Shown piece after piece: positions 1-10,814 of a stretch of 64,000 nt of DNA. A program made the position numbers and the translations under genes. The notes under the pieces are model-generated. The model saw only the letters and a list, made by a program, of their open reading frames with translations. It did not search any database and was not told the origin of the DNA. Positions within the stretch are counted from its first letter, which is position 1. Each line of letters begins with the position of its first letter. Location of the stretch: contig NC_016131.3 in assembly GCF_000005505.3 (NCBI RefSeq), forward strand, positions 16,017,501 to 16,081,500. The letters run 5' to 3'. Source of the stretch: Brachypodium distachyon. Its lineage: Eukaryota > Streptophyta > Magnoliopsida > Poales > Poaceae.

Positions 1-1318
1 TCCGTTCATTGTTGTTTAATTATTTAATTTCACTAAACTATCTTGCTTTATTATCGGGTTACATTTGTATAATGAAGTTATGGTTGTACTTCCATCTATT
101 AACGAGAGTTCCGTGCTACTTCTTGTGCTACTTCTTGTTTAAGCACGTTCCCATTCTACGCGGTATGAATATTTTTTCGGTTTTGCTATATCTAAGTTGC
201 CTGATGTTTAGGTAGAGATAAATTGATTTCTTAGCTGATGGATATGATTTGTGCTTTAATATTCTAAACGGATGATGAAAAATAAAATAAAATGAGATCC
301 ATATATTAATCCAATGGTTCTGATTCTTCAACTTATATTTAACCATTTTGTTTAAAAATGAGGCAACTTGATATAGCCACATCCATATTTTTTTTTGTCT
401 CACTTAAGCATCAAAACTACAATTACTTGGTAAACGGGCGGTCTTGCAAGCTTGGCATTATACACCCCCACAATGTTTGACATCAATCAGACACCCTCGA
501 TTTCCAAACGCGGCCTCTATACATGGTCAAATTAAGGTCTAATTAATCTTGCAATTGGCCTCCTAATTAATCTGTCGACGTCCTCCACAACAATAGTTAG
601 ACTTTGCATGCCACATATCAGGATATATAAGATGACACAGCTACTGTTGATTGCGATTAACATGGCCACTTCAGATGTGGCTGTACATGTCCTAGCAGCT
701 AGTAGTTCCTAGCATGCCCTTATTTATCCTATACTGTCTTCCATTTCCACGGTTCAACACTATTGGATTGTGCTCCCCCCACGTGGCCACGTTCAGTTCT
801 CAGCTGGCTTCTCCAAAAAATATTACTCCTCCAGAGACATCAATTCCTCGTTCGCGGCACGATTGTTCGTTCAGAGTATTTTTCCCGCGTTGCGTGTGAG
901 AAATCTCAAACTCCCCGTCGACTCCATTCTCATGCACCTACAGCCCACGAATTGCGGCCCAAAATCGCTTTGGCTCCTTTTTGTTTCTTCCTTCTTCGTA
1001 ACGTTGGCCAACCAGCTTGGGCCTAACATGGAAGCAAAACTGTGCCTCCTCCTTGTACTTCTGTACATGTATTGTTTGCATTAGTAAATTTTTGTAAAGT
1101 CATAACTTCGAGATTAAGTGCCCCACAATATTGATGTTTGAATATTCTCTTTTTTAAATCTTTTTATTTAAAATATGATGACTTATCCAGTGAAAATGAA
1201 ACCACCGTCGAGTACAAACTTGCAAACTATTCGTAGGATCATTGGATCAAAAATATATGCATGGCTCGCGAATTGAGTCCAGCTCAGGTGGTTGGTTCCT
1301 TGTGGTGGAACCAGTCGC
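1..1318. other. intergenic, no gene recognised
   Basis: AT-rich sequence with only short open frames that overlap one another on both strands and match no family I recognise. It is the left flank of the retrotransposon inserted at 1324. No terminal repeats or RNA gene were seen. Confidence 0.6.
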
Positions 1319-1323
1319 ACGGG
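1319..1323. repeat. target-site duplication, left copy (ACGGG)
   Basis: The five bases before the TGTCGCAC start of the 5' LTR are ACGGG. The same five follow the ACA end of the 3' LTR at 15571-15575. A perfect 5-bp duplication is the mark left by Ty3/gypsy integrases and fixes the element borders. Confidence 0.9.
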
Positions 1324-2312
1324 TGTCGCACTAGTGGCACCCGGGGTACCACCGCTGCGCGACGCGTGGGTCCCGTTCCCGAGTTCCCGGGAAGGTCTCA
1401 TCCCAGGGAGCGTCTATGAGCTCCCCGGCAAGCTACCAGCCCGGAAGGGGCTAGCGGGACTTCGCGGAATATTCCCGCCTGGGCACCTCCCGGGAAGTTG
1501 CTTCCCAGAAGGGGGTTCTCGGGTGCGTTGGGCCCGGGTTCTTCCCGGGGTCGACTTGCTGGGACTGGGGGTTCCCGGACGTGTGCCCCCGCCTCGGGCG
1601 TGGGGCCCAGAGAAAAGCGTCACGCGGGCGCGTGGCGGGCGTGGGACGTGCGGTCCCACCAAGGTAAGGAGTAAGGCGCACGGCTCAGTAAACGAGCCGA
1701 CCGACGGGTAGTTACCCGTCCGATCAAAGGAATAGTGGTTGTCCAATCCTACCCTAGGGTTTTAGGCCCCTAGCAGCGGAGGTGGCACCCATGCACGCCA
1801 CCAGCTCACTGAGGGGAGTTGAGTGCCTAACCGTTGGACACTTGTAGCCCATGCACCGTGACACCTGTGGCATCCCCTTGAGTATGAAAGGAGGACCCAT
1901 GCCAACGGTCAGGGCAGGTCGGTTTTTTCAAGGGCTAGGCGGAAGATTAGTTGGCACCAGGGGACGGGCTCATAGATTCCAGCATTGGCAGAGGGTGGTA
2001 AGGGGTACCTAGACAATGAGAGGAAGCCTGGGAACTTGCCCGGGCAATTTGTAAACACTCAATTCCAAACTAATACCAGCTCAGACAAGCAGGACGTAGG
2101 GTTTTACACCTCCAGGTGGCCCGAACCTGGGTAAAAAACGTGCATGTGTTTGTTCTTGGATTAGCGTGCACCACTAGTACTCCATCTCACCGGTCCCCAA
2201 GGGCCCTATCGGCCGTGCCGGTGATCGCCGGGGCTCTGCCCAGACGCCCCTACTGAACCTAAAAGGGGGCCGTGGCCGCACGCCCCCGGTGTTGGAGCAC
2301 CGTGCGACGACA
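1324..2312 (+). repeat. 5' LTR (989 bp)
   Basis: Begins TGTCGCAC and ends GCGACGACA, matching 14616-15570 nearly throughout. It contains a 30-40-bp segment around 1485-1525 that is absent from the 3' copy. LTRs hold the promoter and polyadenylation signals of the element; I could not pick a convincing TATA box. Confidence 0.93.
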
Positions 2313-2314
2313 TC

Positions 2315-2333
2315 TGGCGCGCCAGGTAGGGGG
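2315..2333 (+). other. primer binding site-like stretch
   Basis: TGGCGCGCCAGGTAGGGGG starts two bases after the 5' LTR, where plant LTR elements pair with the 3' end of a primer tRNA. The TGG start fits the complement of a tRNA CCA tail. I do not assign the tRNA. Confidence 0.6.
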
Positions 2334-2366
2334 CGCGAGAGTAGAGCTTCTCGGTAACCGCCGGCA

Positions 2367-4280
2367 ATGGTGTTAGCATCGACGTCGGCCTCGCTTTCTT
2401 CACCGAGGGAACCAACCGCCATGCCCCCCAAGCGGGCTGGCGATCCACGGATAGACTCGCATGAAGCCCCAGCGGCACACACGCGGTCGCACGACGTGCG
2501 ACCCGAGTCGGGGGCTCAGGAGAACCTCGAGCCCTCAAGGGTGCAGCAAACGCAGCTGCCTCCACCGCCTCCTCGGCCGTCTGCTGACAATCGGCCGAGG
2601 GGACCGGCTGCCCCCAGTGTCGGGGCCAGTCACGCGAGCGGGCATGGTGCTGCCCGCACTGGTCAGCGAGTTGAGTCGCGGGCCGAGGATGCTCCGCGGC
2701 AGCGGCACCAGGGCCACACCGTGTCGCGGGCAACCCCTGGTAGTTCGCACCCCGCGCACCCGGAGGCGTCCGGGGCCAGAGCGGGAAGCAGTCGCTCGGG
2801 AAACCGACCGCCCCCCGCACGAACCCCGGTGGAAGCCATCATCGCCGCACGCGTCGTGGTGCGGTACGAGCCGCAGCAGGGCACGCCGGCGCACGAGACG
2901 TGGGGCGAGGAGCTGGAGGCGCTTCTCACCCTAGCCGCCCAGCAGCCGCAAGGCGAGGGTGCCCCGGTAGGCTCCGGCCACGGGCAGAACCCAGTGCACG
3001 GAGACGCGCCGCCCGCCTCACGGCGGGGGGAGAACCCTCCCCCTCCTCAGGGAGGCCAAGGAGACGGGGGCCCGGAGGGGTCCTCAAACTCGTCACCCAC
3101 CGTTCCGGGGGGCAATTCACGTGGCATCTTGAATGCCCGCCAGCAGGAGGATTTGCGCTAGCGCTTGGAGCGCCGGCACAGGCGCGAGGTAGAGCGCCAG
3201 TGCCCACAGGAGCTGGAAGACGCTCCCCTAGGCCCCGAGGACGGCTGCACCGCGTTCAGACGCGAGCTGCGGCGGGTGACGTGGCCCCGTAAGTTCCGAG
3301 CGCCCGCGCTTGGTACGTACGACTGGACCGCCAACCCCAAGGATTTCCTCCTGACCTACACGTTGGGCATGCATGCCATCGGCGCCGACGACAAGGTCAG
3401 GGCGAACTGGTTCTCGATGGTCCTGAAAGGATCAGCGTGGACCTGGTTGCTCAACCTGCCCGCCGGGTCTATCACCACTTGGGTAGACCTGCGCGAACAG
3501 TTTGTGAGCGCGTTCCAGGGCGGCTATAAGCGCCCGGGAACCATGGCGGAGCTGCACACTATCGTGCAAAAACCGAGAGAGACGTTGCGGGCCTTCGTCA
3601 ACCGCTTCTCCAACCTCTCCTATTCCATTCCGGAGGCGGAGGTGGCCGCCATCATCAACACCTTCGCCATCGACGTCCGCGATCCCAAGATGCGCGAGAA
3701 GCTGAGCACGCATCGGATCCGAACGACGCAGGACTTGTACTCCCTGGCGCACAAATGCGCCATGGCCGAGGAAGTGCGCCTAGCGCCCGAGCTGGCAGCT
3801 AAGGCTGCCGCGAGCCCTGGCGAGGGCTCGCAGAAGAAGGGTTCTCGCAAACGCAGCGCGAAGCAAGTCCTCGCTGCGGACTCGGGGCCCCCTGCCACGA
3901 GGCCCGCGAAGAAGGCCTCGCCGGGTGGAGAGTCTAGCGGGAAGCAGGGCGACGCGCCCCGTTGCCTCATCCACAGCAACTCCACCGACGACGCGCAGAA
4001 CTGCCGTGTTCTGCAGGGGATCAAGCAGCGGTGGGAGCAGCACCGCGCCGCTGGCGCCTGCTTCAACCGTGGCGACATCGGGCATCTCTCAAGAGATTGC
4101 CCGAACGACCCTAGAGCGGGGCCGAGGCCGGCCGGCGGTGGTGCCGGCAGGGATGAACCCCAAGGGGGGCGCGGTCAGCCCCGCGCTGGGCGGGAACGCC
4201 CACCCCGGGGACGCGACAGGGCGCGCGCTGAGGAGCAGCACGAGTCCGACTGTACCGCCGGCGACGAGCCGGGCTTCTAG
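2367..4280 (+). pseudogene. retrotransposon gag, one internal stop
   Basis: The frame opens at the ATG at 2367 and is interrupted only by TAG at 3159-3161, then continues in the same frame to TAG at 4278-4280 (about 637 codons). The N-terminal third is low-complexity and rich in Pro, Gly and Arg. Codons from about 3310 to 3790 form the retrotransposon gag (capsid-like) domain, with the landmark WTANPKDF start and the WTWLLNLP and REQFVSAF blocks. Near 4059 a CCHC nucleic-acid-binding knuckle is recognisable as CFNRGDIGHLSRDC, where the second zinc-binding Cys is Arg (CGT at 4068-4070). In the family this protein packages element RNA. Both changes suggest it no longer does. Confidence 0.85.
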
Positions 4281-4461
4281 GAGCCGCGTGGCGTCGCCTG
4301 CATCCATGGGGGAGCTTACGCTCTCCCATCCCACGCCACGGTGAAGCGCCTCACCCGCGACGTGTGCAAGCTGTTGCCGGATGCGGAGCCGCAACAACCA
4401 CTGAGGTGGTCGCACGTGCCGATCACCTTCAGCGCCGATGATCACCCAGCGCGACAGTTGG

Positions 4462-5062
4462 GTTCGGGGTAATACCCTTCGTCGTCTCGCCGATCATTAG
4501 CAATATGACGGTGACCAAGGTGCTGGTGGACAACGGAGCGGGGCTTAACCTCTTGTCCGCCAGGCTGGTGGAAAAGCTCCAGCTGCCGGTGGAGCAGTTG
4601 AAGTCTACCGACCCGTTCCGGGGAGTGAACCCCGGGATCGTGCGCTCGCTGGGACGCATCACGCTGCCGGTCACCTTCGGGTCCCGGGAAGCGTTTAGGA
4701 CCGAGCACATAGTGTTCGACGTGGCGCATACCTCGTTGCCCTACAACGGGATCCTTGGTCGGCTAGCGCTGATCAGGTTTATGGCGGCCACGCATTGCGC
4801 CTATGGCGTGATGAAGATGCCGTCCGTCTATGGGTCCTCTCCATCCGGTGTGACCTCAAGGACGCGGCTTGGTGCATTGGCGAGGTCGTCCGGGCCGCTG
4901 CTGCAGCTGACGCCGGCGACGAGGATACCGTCGGGGACGACAGCTCGTCGGGCGATGCCCCGGCAACGAAGAAGGTCCGCGCTACCCTGCGAGAGCTCGC
5001 CGGGGGAGGCGCAGGCTCGAGCTCGCGCCCCGGCAAGGGGCAGGGGTCCGGGAGGAGGCTGA
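4462..5062 (+). pseudogene. retrotransposon aspartic protease region of pol
   Basis: The protease active-site region reads VLVDNGAGLNLLS near 4526, the plant-gypsy version of the usual Asp-Ser/Thr-Gly triad. A later LPYNGILGR (about 4735) is the typical second half. The frame runs from before 4505 to the stop at 5062, but it is in a different frame from gag and separated from the reverse transcriptase by stops around 5060-5140. Its role in active relatives is to cut the gag-pol precursor. The tail after about 4850 is low-complexity linker. Confidence 0.75.
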
Positions 5063-5144
5063 CAAGGTGAAGAAACTGCCCCTTCAAGCCGGCAGCAAGG
5101 GGCGCACCGTTACCGTTGGTGCGAACCTTACTGCCGAATAGGAA

Positions 5145-6625
5145 AGCGCCCTCGTCACCTTCCTCCGGGACAATGCCGACGTGTTCGCTTGGGAACCGTC
5201 GGATCTTCCCGGAGTCCCCAGGGAGGTGATTGAGCATCGGCTGGCGGTGCGCCCGGATGCGCACCTCGTCAAGCAGAAGATCCGGCGGCAAGCACAAGAG
5301 CGTAAAGATTTCATCAAGCAAGAGGTGGATAAGCTTAAGGCTGCCGGGGCAATCAGGGAAGTTCTGTACCCCACTTGGTTGGCTAACCCTGTAGTAGTGC
5401 CTAAAGCAGGGAATAAGCTTCGCATGTGTGTAGATTTTATCGATTTTAATCACGCATGCCCCAAGGATCCCTTCCCTGTACCCCGTATCAATCAGATAGT
5501 TGATTCTACCGCTGGTTGTGACTTGCTGAGTTTTCTGGATGCTTTCTCCAGCTACCATCAAATCAAGATGGCGGTCGAGGATGAGGAAAAGACAACGTTT
5601 ATCATCCCGGTTGGCTGTTATTGCTATACATGCATGCCTTTCGGGTTGAAGAATGCGGGCTCCACATTCCAGCGCGCCTTGCGCGAATGTTTGGGGCCCC
5701 AGCTAGGCCGCAACGCGGAGGCCTACATGGACGACATCGTCATCAAATCGAAGCGTGGGGACTCGCTGGTTGATGACCTGCGGGAGACGTTCGACAACCT
5801 CCGCAGGATCAAGTTCAAGCTGAACCCCGATAAGTGCACCTTCGGTGTCAACTCCGGGCAGCTTCTGGGCTTCTTGGTTTCACACAGGGGGATACAGGCC
5901 AACCCGACCAAGATCGAAGCCATCGAGAAGATGGAGGCCCCCTCGCAAGGTGAAAGATGTCCAGCGCCTCAACGCGCTGGGGCGTTTCATCTCCAGGCTG
6001 GGCGAGCGTGCCCTGCCTTTCTTCAGGGTAATGAAGAAGAAGGGTCCAGTCGACTAGACTCCCGAGGCTGAGGTAGCGTTCCAGGAACTCAAGCAGTACC
6101 TAAGGTCGCCTCCCATCCTCGTCGCCCCCAAGCTGGGCGAGCCGCTGCTACTCTACCTAGCGGCGACTGACCAGATGGTCAGCTCGGTGCTGGTTGCCGA
6201 GAGGGAGGAAGACATCCCAGGGATTGGGGCTGCGGGGTAGGGGGCTGAGCGGCCCCCGGCAACCGCCTCAGACCCAGGGACCGCCCCCGAGTTGGCAACC
6301 TCGGCACCGTGGAAGCGGTTGATGCAGCACCCGGTGTACTTCGTTAGTACGGTGCTGCGTGACGCGCGGACAAGGTACCCGCAAGTACAGAAGCTCCTTC
6401 TGGGGATCCTCCTTGCATCCCGCAAGCTGCGCCACTACTTTCAGGCGCACCGCGTCACGGTGGTGTCCGGGTTCTGCCTTGAGCGAGCCCTCACCAACCG
6501 TGAAGTCACCGGGAGGGTGGCCGAATGGAGGATGGAGTTGTCGTAGTTCGACCTCCACTTCGTCAACTCCAAAAGCATTAAGAGCACGGCCCTGGCGGAC
6601 TTCGTCGTGGATTGGACGTCCATGG
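5145..6625 (+). pseudogene. retrotransposon reverse transcriptase and RNase H
   Basis: The reverse transcriptase is well preserved from about 5181 to 5935, with VVVPKAGNKLRMCVDF, LSFLDAFSSYHQI, MPFGLKNAGSTFQR and the catalytic YMDD at 5724-5735. A one-base gain in the C-run at about 5937-5942 shifts the frame; homology resumes in the next frame at KVKDVQRLNALGRF (about 5948). The connection and RNase H follow with stops at 6055-6057, 6238-6240 and 6544-6546. RNase H landmarks are weaker ([33 protein letters not shown]). The active enzyme makes cDNA from element RNA; this copy cannot. Confidence 0.9.
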
Positions 6626-6654
6626 GCATGGAAGAAAGTGAGCCGGAGACCAGC

Positions 6655-7060
6655 TGCTCGGAAAGCTGGACGAGGACCACTGGGTCCTCTACTTCGACGG
6701 TGCGTTCAGTCTTCAGGGGGCAGGCGCTGGGGTCGACATCGAGTCACCAACAGGGACCAGTTGAGGTTCGCTATTCAACTCGACTTTGCTAACTCCACCA
6801 ACAACACGGTGGAGTACGAGGGCCTGCTTGCCGGGTTGCGGGCAGCGGTCGCCCTCGACATTAAGCGCCTGGTTGTTCGCGGCGATTCCTAGCTCGTGAT
6901 CAACCAGGTGAACAAGGACTACGACTGCCCTCAAATGGCATCGTACGTGGGGGAGGTCCGCAAGCTAGAACGAAAGTTCAAAGGTTTGCGCTTCGAACAC
7001 GTCAAGCGGAAGGATAACTTCGCTGCTGACGAGCTGGCCAAGATGGCAGCAGAGCGCCGG
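6655..7060 (+). pseudogene. second (archaeal-type) RNase H domain of Tat-lineage pol
   Basis: After the ordinary RNase H a second RNase H-like domain is visible: TNNTVEYEGLLAGLRAA (about 6800), LVVRGDS (about 6870), then KDNFAADELAKMAAER (about 7010). The order EYEGL, then GDS, then D-E-L matches the archaeal-type RNase H that Tat elements acquired. TAG at 6890-6892 interrupts it, where relatives have a sense codon before LVINQV. The start is shifted relative to the part after 6740, so a further small frame change probably lies near 6740. Confidence 0.7.
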
Positions 7061-7924
7061 AAGCCTCCAGCGGGGGTGTTCTGCCAGAAGCAAGTGGCTC
7101 CTTCAGTCGCCCCCCAGCCGGCTGCCGGAGACGCCCCTCCGGCGACCGAAGGAACCCCTACAGCAGCGGGGGTGGAGCCAGTACGGAAGGTGACCGCCCA
7201 GGCGGCCATCAAGTTCTTCAGAAGCATTGTGTGCCGGTTTGGTGTGCCTAACAGCATTATCACCGACAACGGCACGCAATTCACGAGCGCGGCGTTCCAA
7301 GCCTACTGCGAAGACATGGGCACTAAGCTGCGCTTCGCGTCCGTTGCTCGCCCGAGGAGTAACGGACAGGCGGAGCGAGCCAACGCAGAGGTGCTGCTGG
7401 GGCTCAAGACGAGAACCTTTCACAAGCTCAAAGGCCACGGGAAACACTGGGTCGAAGAACTCCAGCCCGTGCTGTGGTCCATCCGGACCACACCTAGTCG
7501 GGCAACGGGCAAAACTCGTTTCGCACTTGTCTACGGGGCAGAAGCGGTGCTGCCCCTCGAGCTCAAGCACGGATCTCCCCGAGTACGCGCGTACGGCGAC
7601 ACCAGCCAACACGAGCAAAGGGTCGACGATCTAAACTTCATCGAAGAGCTTTGATGCCAGGTTGCTGTGCGAGCCGCGCGCTACCAGCAGGGACTCCGTC
7701 GTTATCACGACAGGCGAGTCCGTCCCCGGGGGCTCGAGAACGGAGACCTTGTCCTGCGCCGGATACAAGGAGCGAAGGCCGGGAACAAGTTGACTCCGAA
7801 ATGGGAGGGCCCCTTCTGGGTAGTGCAGGTGACCAGGCCGGGGGCTGTCCGCCTCGAAACCGAAGACGGCTTGCCGGTGCCCAATACTTGGAATATAGAG
7901 CACTTGCGCAAGTTCTACCCATGA
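7061..7924 (+). pseudogene. integrase remnant with internal deletion
   Basis: The core retains IITDNGTQFTSAAFQ (second catalytic Asp, about 7258) and RSNGQAERANAEVL (catalytic Glu, about 7358). The zinc finger and first catalytic Asp are missing. A linker ending GTPTAAGV (about 7173) runs directly and in frame into EPVRKVTAQAAIKFF, which normally follows the first Asp by a short distance. TGA at 7652-7654 then splits off the C-terminal domain (RYHDRRVRPRGLENGDLVL to NIEHLRKFYP, stop 7922-7924). The normal protein joins cDNA to host DNA; this one lacks essential parts. Confidence 0.85.
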
Positions 7925-8198
7925 AGCGGCGGAGCCCGGCCCTCAGGTGATGCCGCCGATGCATACCTCTCGAACTAGTGTAGCCGGGCAGCCCCCGTGT
8001 GTAAACCACTAGTTATTGTGAATAAAGATAAGTGTCTCGCCCCTGAGCTTTGAATTTGCCTTGTTTATTCGCATGTTTTTCCCTCTTCAGTCTCCTGCTT
8101 TAAGTGCACAAAGGCGTCTTTCCATACTTGGTTGTGAGCAGGGGGCTGTTGGAGGCCTCGAGAAGATAAACCCGTTGCCGGATCGTTCCGGCACGGGG

Positions 8199-8402
8199 CA
8201 TGCAGTTGCCGGGCTTCCCGCAACGGGCATCATTAGACATGCAGTTGCCGGGCTCCCCGCAACGTGCATCACTGGACGTGCCGTTGCGGGGCATGCCGTT
8301 GCCGGGCTTCCCGCAACGCGCATCACTGGACATGCAGTTGCCGGGCTCCCCGCAACACGCATCACTGGACGTGCCGTTGCCGGACTCCCCGCAACGTGCA
8401 CC
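8199..8402. repeat. 39-bp tandem repeat, about five units
   Basis: Each unit contains a CATGCAGTTGCCGGGCTCCC-like core followed by CGCAACG and a CATCACTGGA-like tail. Units differ by a few bases and alternate between catGCAG and gtGCCG starts. Open frames across it are products of the repeat and not genes. Confidence 0.85.
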
Positions 8403-8894
8403 GCGCAGTCATTGCGCCTGGAAAAGAAAATGCTCACATCCAAGTTTGGTATCGACCCCTTTGTGCCCGGGGGCTGGGAGGCAGGAGGAGTTTTCTTTGT
8501 GTTGCTTTGTATAATTTCGTAAATTCTAAATTTTTTTGCAGCACCCCAAGCCTGGTAAGAATCTAACCTGTGGGAAAGGATGGAATCTTGTGCACTGTGG
8601 TGCCCGTGGGCTGCCCAAGGGTCCCACCGTCCATCGGTGCCTTGTTTCGGGATGACCGCAGCACAAGAGGCTCACCGCACTCCGAGGCTTTTGACTCGGA
8701 AGGGCGCCGCCACATGTGCCACAGTTGCCCGGTGTGCATGACGGCGGAGATTGTATCGCGTTTCAAGGAAGGGGTGCCACGGGTGCTGCGCAGGCTCGTC
8801 GCGCGCGGTGGCAAACCCCCCTCCCGCGCCTATAAAGGCGCGCCCCAACCATGGAACGGCTCAGAGCGAAGCCGAGTCCGGGGCTGTTAAGACG

Positions 8895-9205
8895 GGTGGT
8901 GCCATGGAGGCGCGATGGGGGTGCATCCCATCAGCGCTTAGCGTTGACGGGTGCGCGGCCATCGCGCCCCTGCCACATCACCCCATCGAGCCCGCCCCTC
9001 GAATGGGTGGCTCCTGGGCGAGGGTCGCCGCAGAGGCACTATGGTGGTGCATCCCATCAACGCTCGGCGCTGACAGGGTGCATTGCTGCAGTGCCCCTGC
9101 CGCGCCCCTCCATAGGACACCTCTGCAAGGAGCAGGGGCTGCTGCGGAGACTCTATGGTAGTGCTTGCCATCCATGCCTTGTGCTGACGGGTGCACTATC
9201 ATAGA
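8895..9205. repeat. diverged direct repeats of about 120 bp, three units
   Basis: Blocks at about 8910, 9040 and 9155 share the order tgGTGGTGC, CATCCCATCAACGC, GCTGACGGGTGCA and GCCCCTGCC. They are too diverged for a clean consensus by eye. Confidence 0.55.
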
Positions 9206-9785
9206 GACCCGACCGCATTTCCCTTTAGAGAGCCTTTTTCGGGCGCGGGTCGTTGCGAGGACGCTGTGAAGGCGCCGGTGCCGGCGCTCGCCGCCCGTTC
9301 TGGCCCATCACCGCGTCCCTGCCACGGCCCTTGAGCAGTTCTGCTCCCGGGCAACAAGAGCTGTCACATCCCTTGGGACGAGCTCCCCAGAAAAAACCAG
9401 GTCTCCCCAGTTGCGGGGGCTGTCGCCGGGAGGCTATAACTTCCTCGCCACCCGTGCCCGCCGTTCGTGGTGGGGCGCAGCTGGCGGCGAGGACGTTATA
9501 GCCGCCTTACGGCTGCTCCCGGGGTGGAGTCCTCCTAAGCCAGGGTTCGTCCCTGAAGGCGAGGGTTACCGCGTGAGCGTGGTGGTAGCGTCGGCGGCGG
9601 CGGTTGCCACTGGCGGCGATCCTGCCCTCGCGCTCCTGCCGCACCCCTCAGAAACCGTTTTCCCTTGAACAGGTACCCAAGGTGGGCTCCTACCAAGGCA
9701 GTGCCCCAGCTGTACTTTACCGCCAAGCATCACGAGGCATTGGACCGAACAGAAAAGCTAAGTGTCTGAACATGAACGCTGAATT

Positions 9786-10440
9786 CACTAAGAACTGAAC
9801 GAAATTGAGCACTGTCTCGGTGGGTGTAGCCCCTGATCCTGCGCGTAGCCGGAGTGTTAAAGGGATGCTTGCGGGGGACCCCGTGTGGCTTCGCGGGTCC
9901 GTCCCGGAGGGGCACGGCTTGGAGTAGTTACCCCGCAAGTAGAGTAGCTCCCCGCTACCGCTTGGCCCCAGGTCGGCACCACGGGCCTGTCCCGGGTCCC
10001 TGGTCTGGTCAAGGGTGAGGCGTGCGCGAGTCCCCCGCAACACAAGGCGAAACACGCAAAGGCTAAAAGGGCCACCCCGCTAGACAGCACCGGGAACAAT
10101 GAACATGTCGAAAAAACTTAATTGGTTAAGAATTGGACGCTGCTTCGCCAAGTGTGGCCCCGGAACCCGCGCGTGGCCGGGGTGTGAGGAGGACGCTTGC
10201 GGGGGGAGTACGCTCCCCGTGTGGCTTCCGGGTCTGTCCCGGGAGGGCATGACTTGGAGTAGTTACCCCGCAAGTGGAGTGGCTCGCCGACTACCGCTTG
10301 ACCCCAGGTCGGCACTGCGGGTCCGTCCCGGGTCGCTGGTCTGGTCAAGGGTGGGACGTGCGAGTCCCCGGCAACACAAGGCACGACACGCAAAGGCTAA
10401 GGGAACTGCCTCGCGAGGCAGCCCGGAAACAAGGAACAAA
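9786..10440. repeat. tandem duplication of about 320 bp inside the retrotransposon
   Basis: Two successive blocks (about 9786-10110 and 10111-10440) share the order GCTTGCGGGG, CCCCGTGTGGCTTC, CTTGGAGTAGTTACCCCGCA, CCCCAGGTCGGCAC, CTGGTCTGGTCAAGGGTG and ACACGCAAAGGCTAA, at equivalent spacings. Confidence 0.8.
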
Positions 10441-10814
10441 AATTGAGCAAATTAAAAAACTTGATTGACCGAGTGCTGAATGATTACATGGACTAATCAA
10501 AAGATGATTGTTCAAACGGCGCTAAGCGCCATACTTGCAGGAAAGCGAATTAGAGGAGCTACATTGGGAGCAACGAGCTCGGCTGGAGGCTGCGGCAACT
10601 AGTTGTCGCCGTCTTCGGCCGGGGGGTTGGCGGGGACATCAGGCTCCGGCTTCATCTGCATCCGCTAGACGACCTTGTCGACGAACTAGCGCACTGCTTG
10701 GGTGTGCGTGGGCTCGTCCTCGCTGTCGGACCAAGCGTCCAGCAGGGACTCGAAGGGAAACTCCGGGTCCCGGAGATGAATCCGCGGGAGGATTGTCCCG
10801 GCAACCTCCTGGGC

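Larger units (their letters stand above)
7925..10550. other. repeat-rich spacer of the retrotransposon between integrase and antisense ORF
   Basis: About 2.6 kb with no frame resembling a protein. It holds a 39-bp tandem repeat (8199-8402), diverged repeats of about 120 bp (8895-9205) and a diverged two-copy repeat of about 320 bp (9786-10440). A TATA-like CTATAAA occurs at about 8830 on the plus strand. Long untranslated spacers with tandem repeats are common in the Tat group. Confidence 0.75.

Noticed and set aside
714..1084. Overlapping short frames in the left flank
   Set aside because: Four frames on both strands over the same bases; none has family features.
1292..1711. Open frame across the 5' LTR
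   Set aside because: Repeated in the 3' LTR (14626-14970) and lies in non-coding terminal repeat; not conserved in length between the two.
2174..2894. Several minus-strand frames over the gag start
   Set aside because: Shadows of the GC-rich gag coding strand.
8199..8402. Regularly spaced repeats considered as a CRISPR array
   Set aside because: No unique spacers between repeats, no cas genes, and a plant nuclear context inside a retrotransposon.
8061..8566. Three overlapping repeat-containing frames in the retrotransposon spacer
   Set aside because: They translate the 39-bp tandem repeat in different frames; all stay open only because the unit length is a multiple of three.
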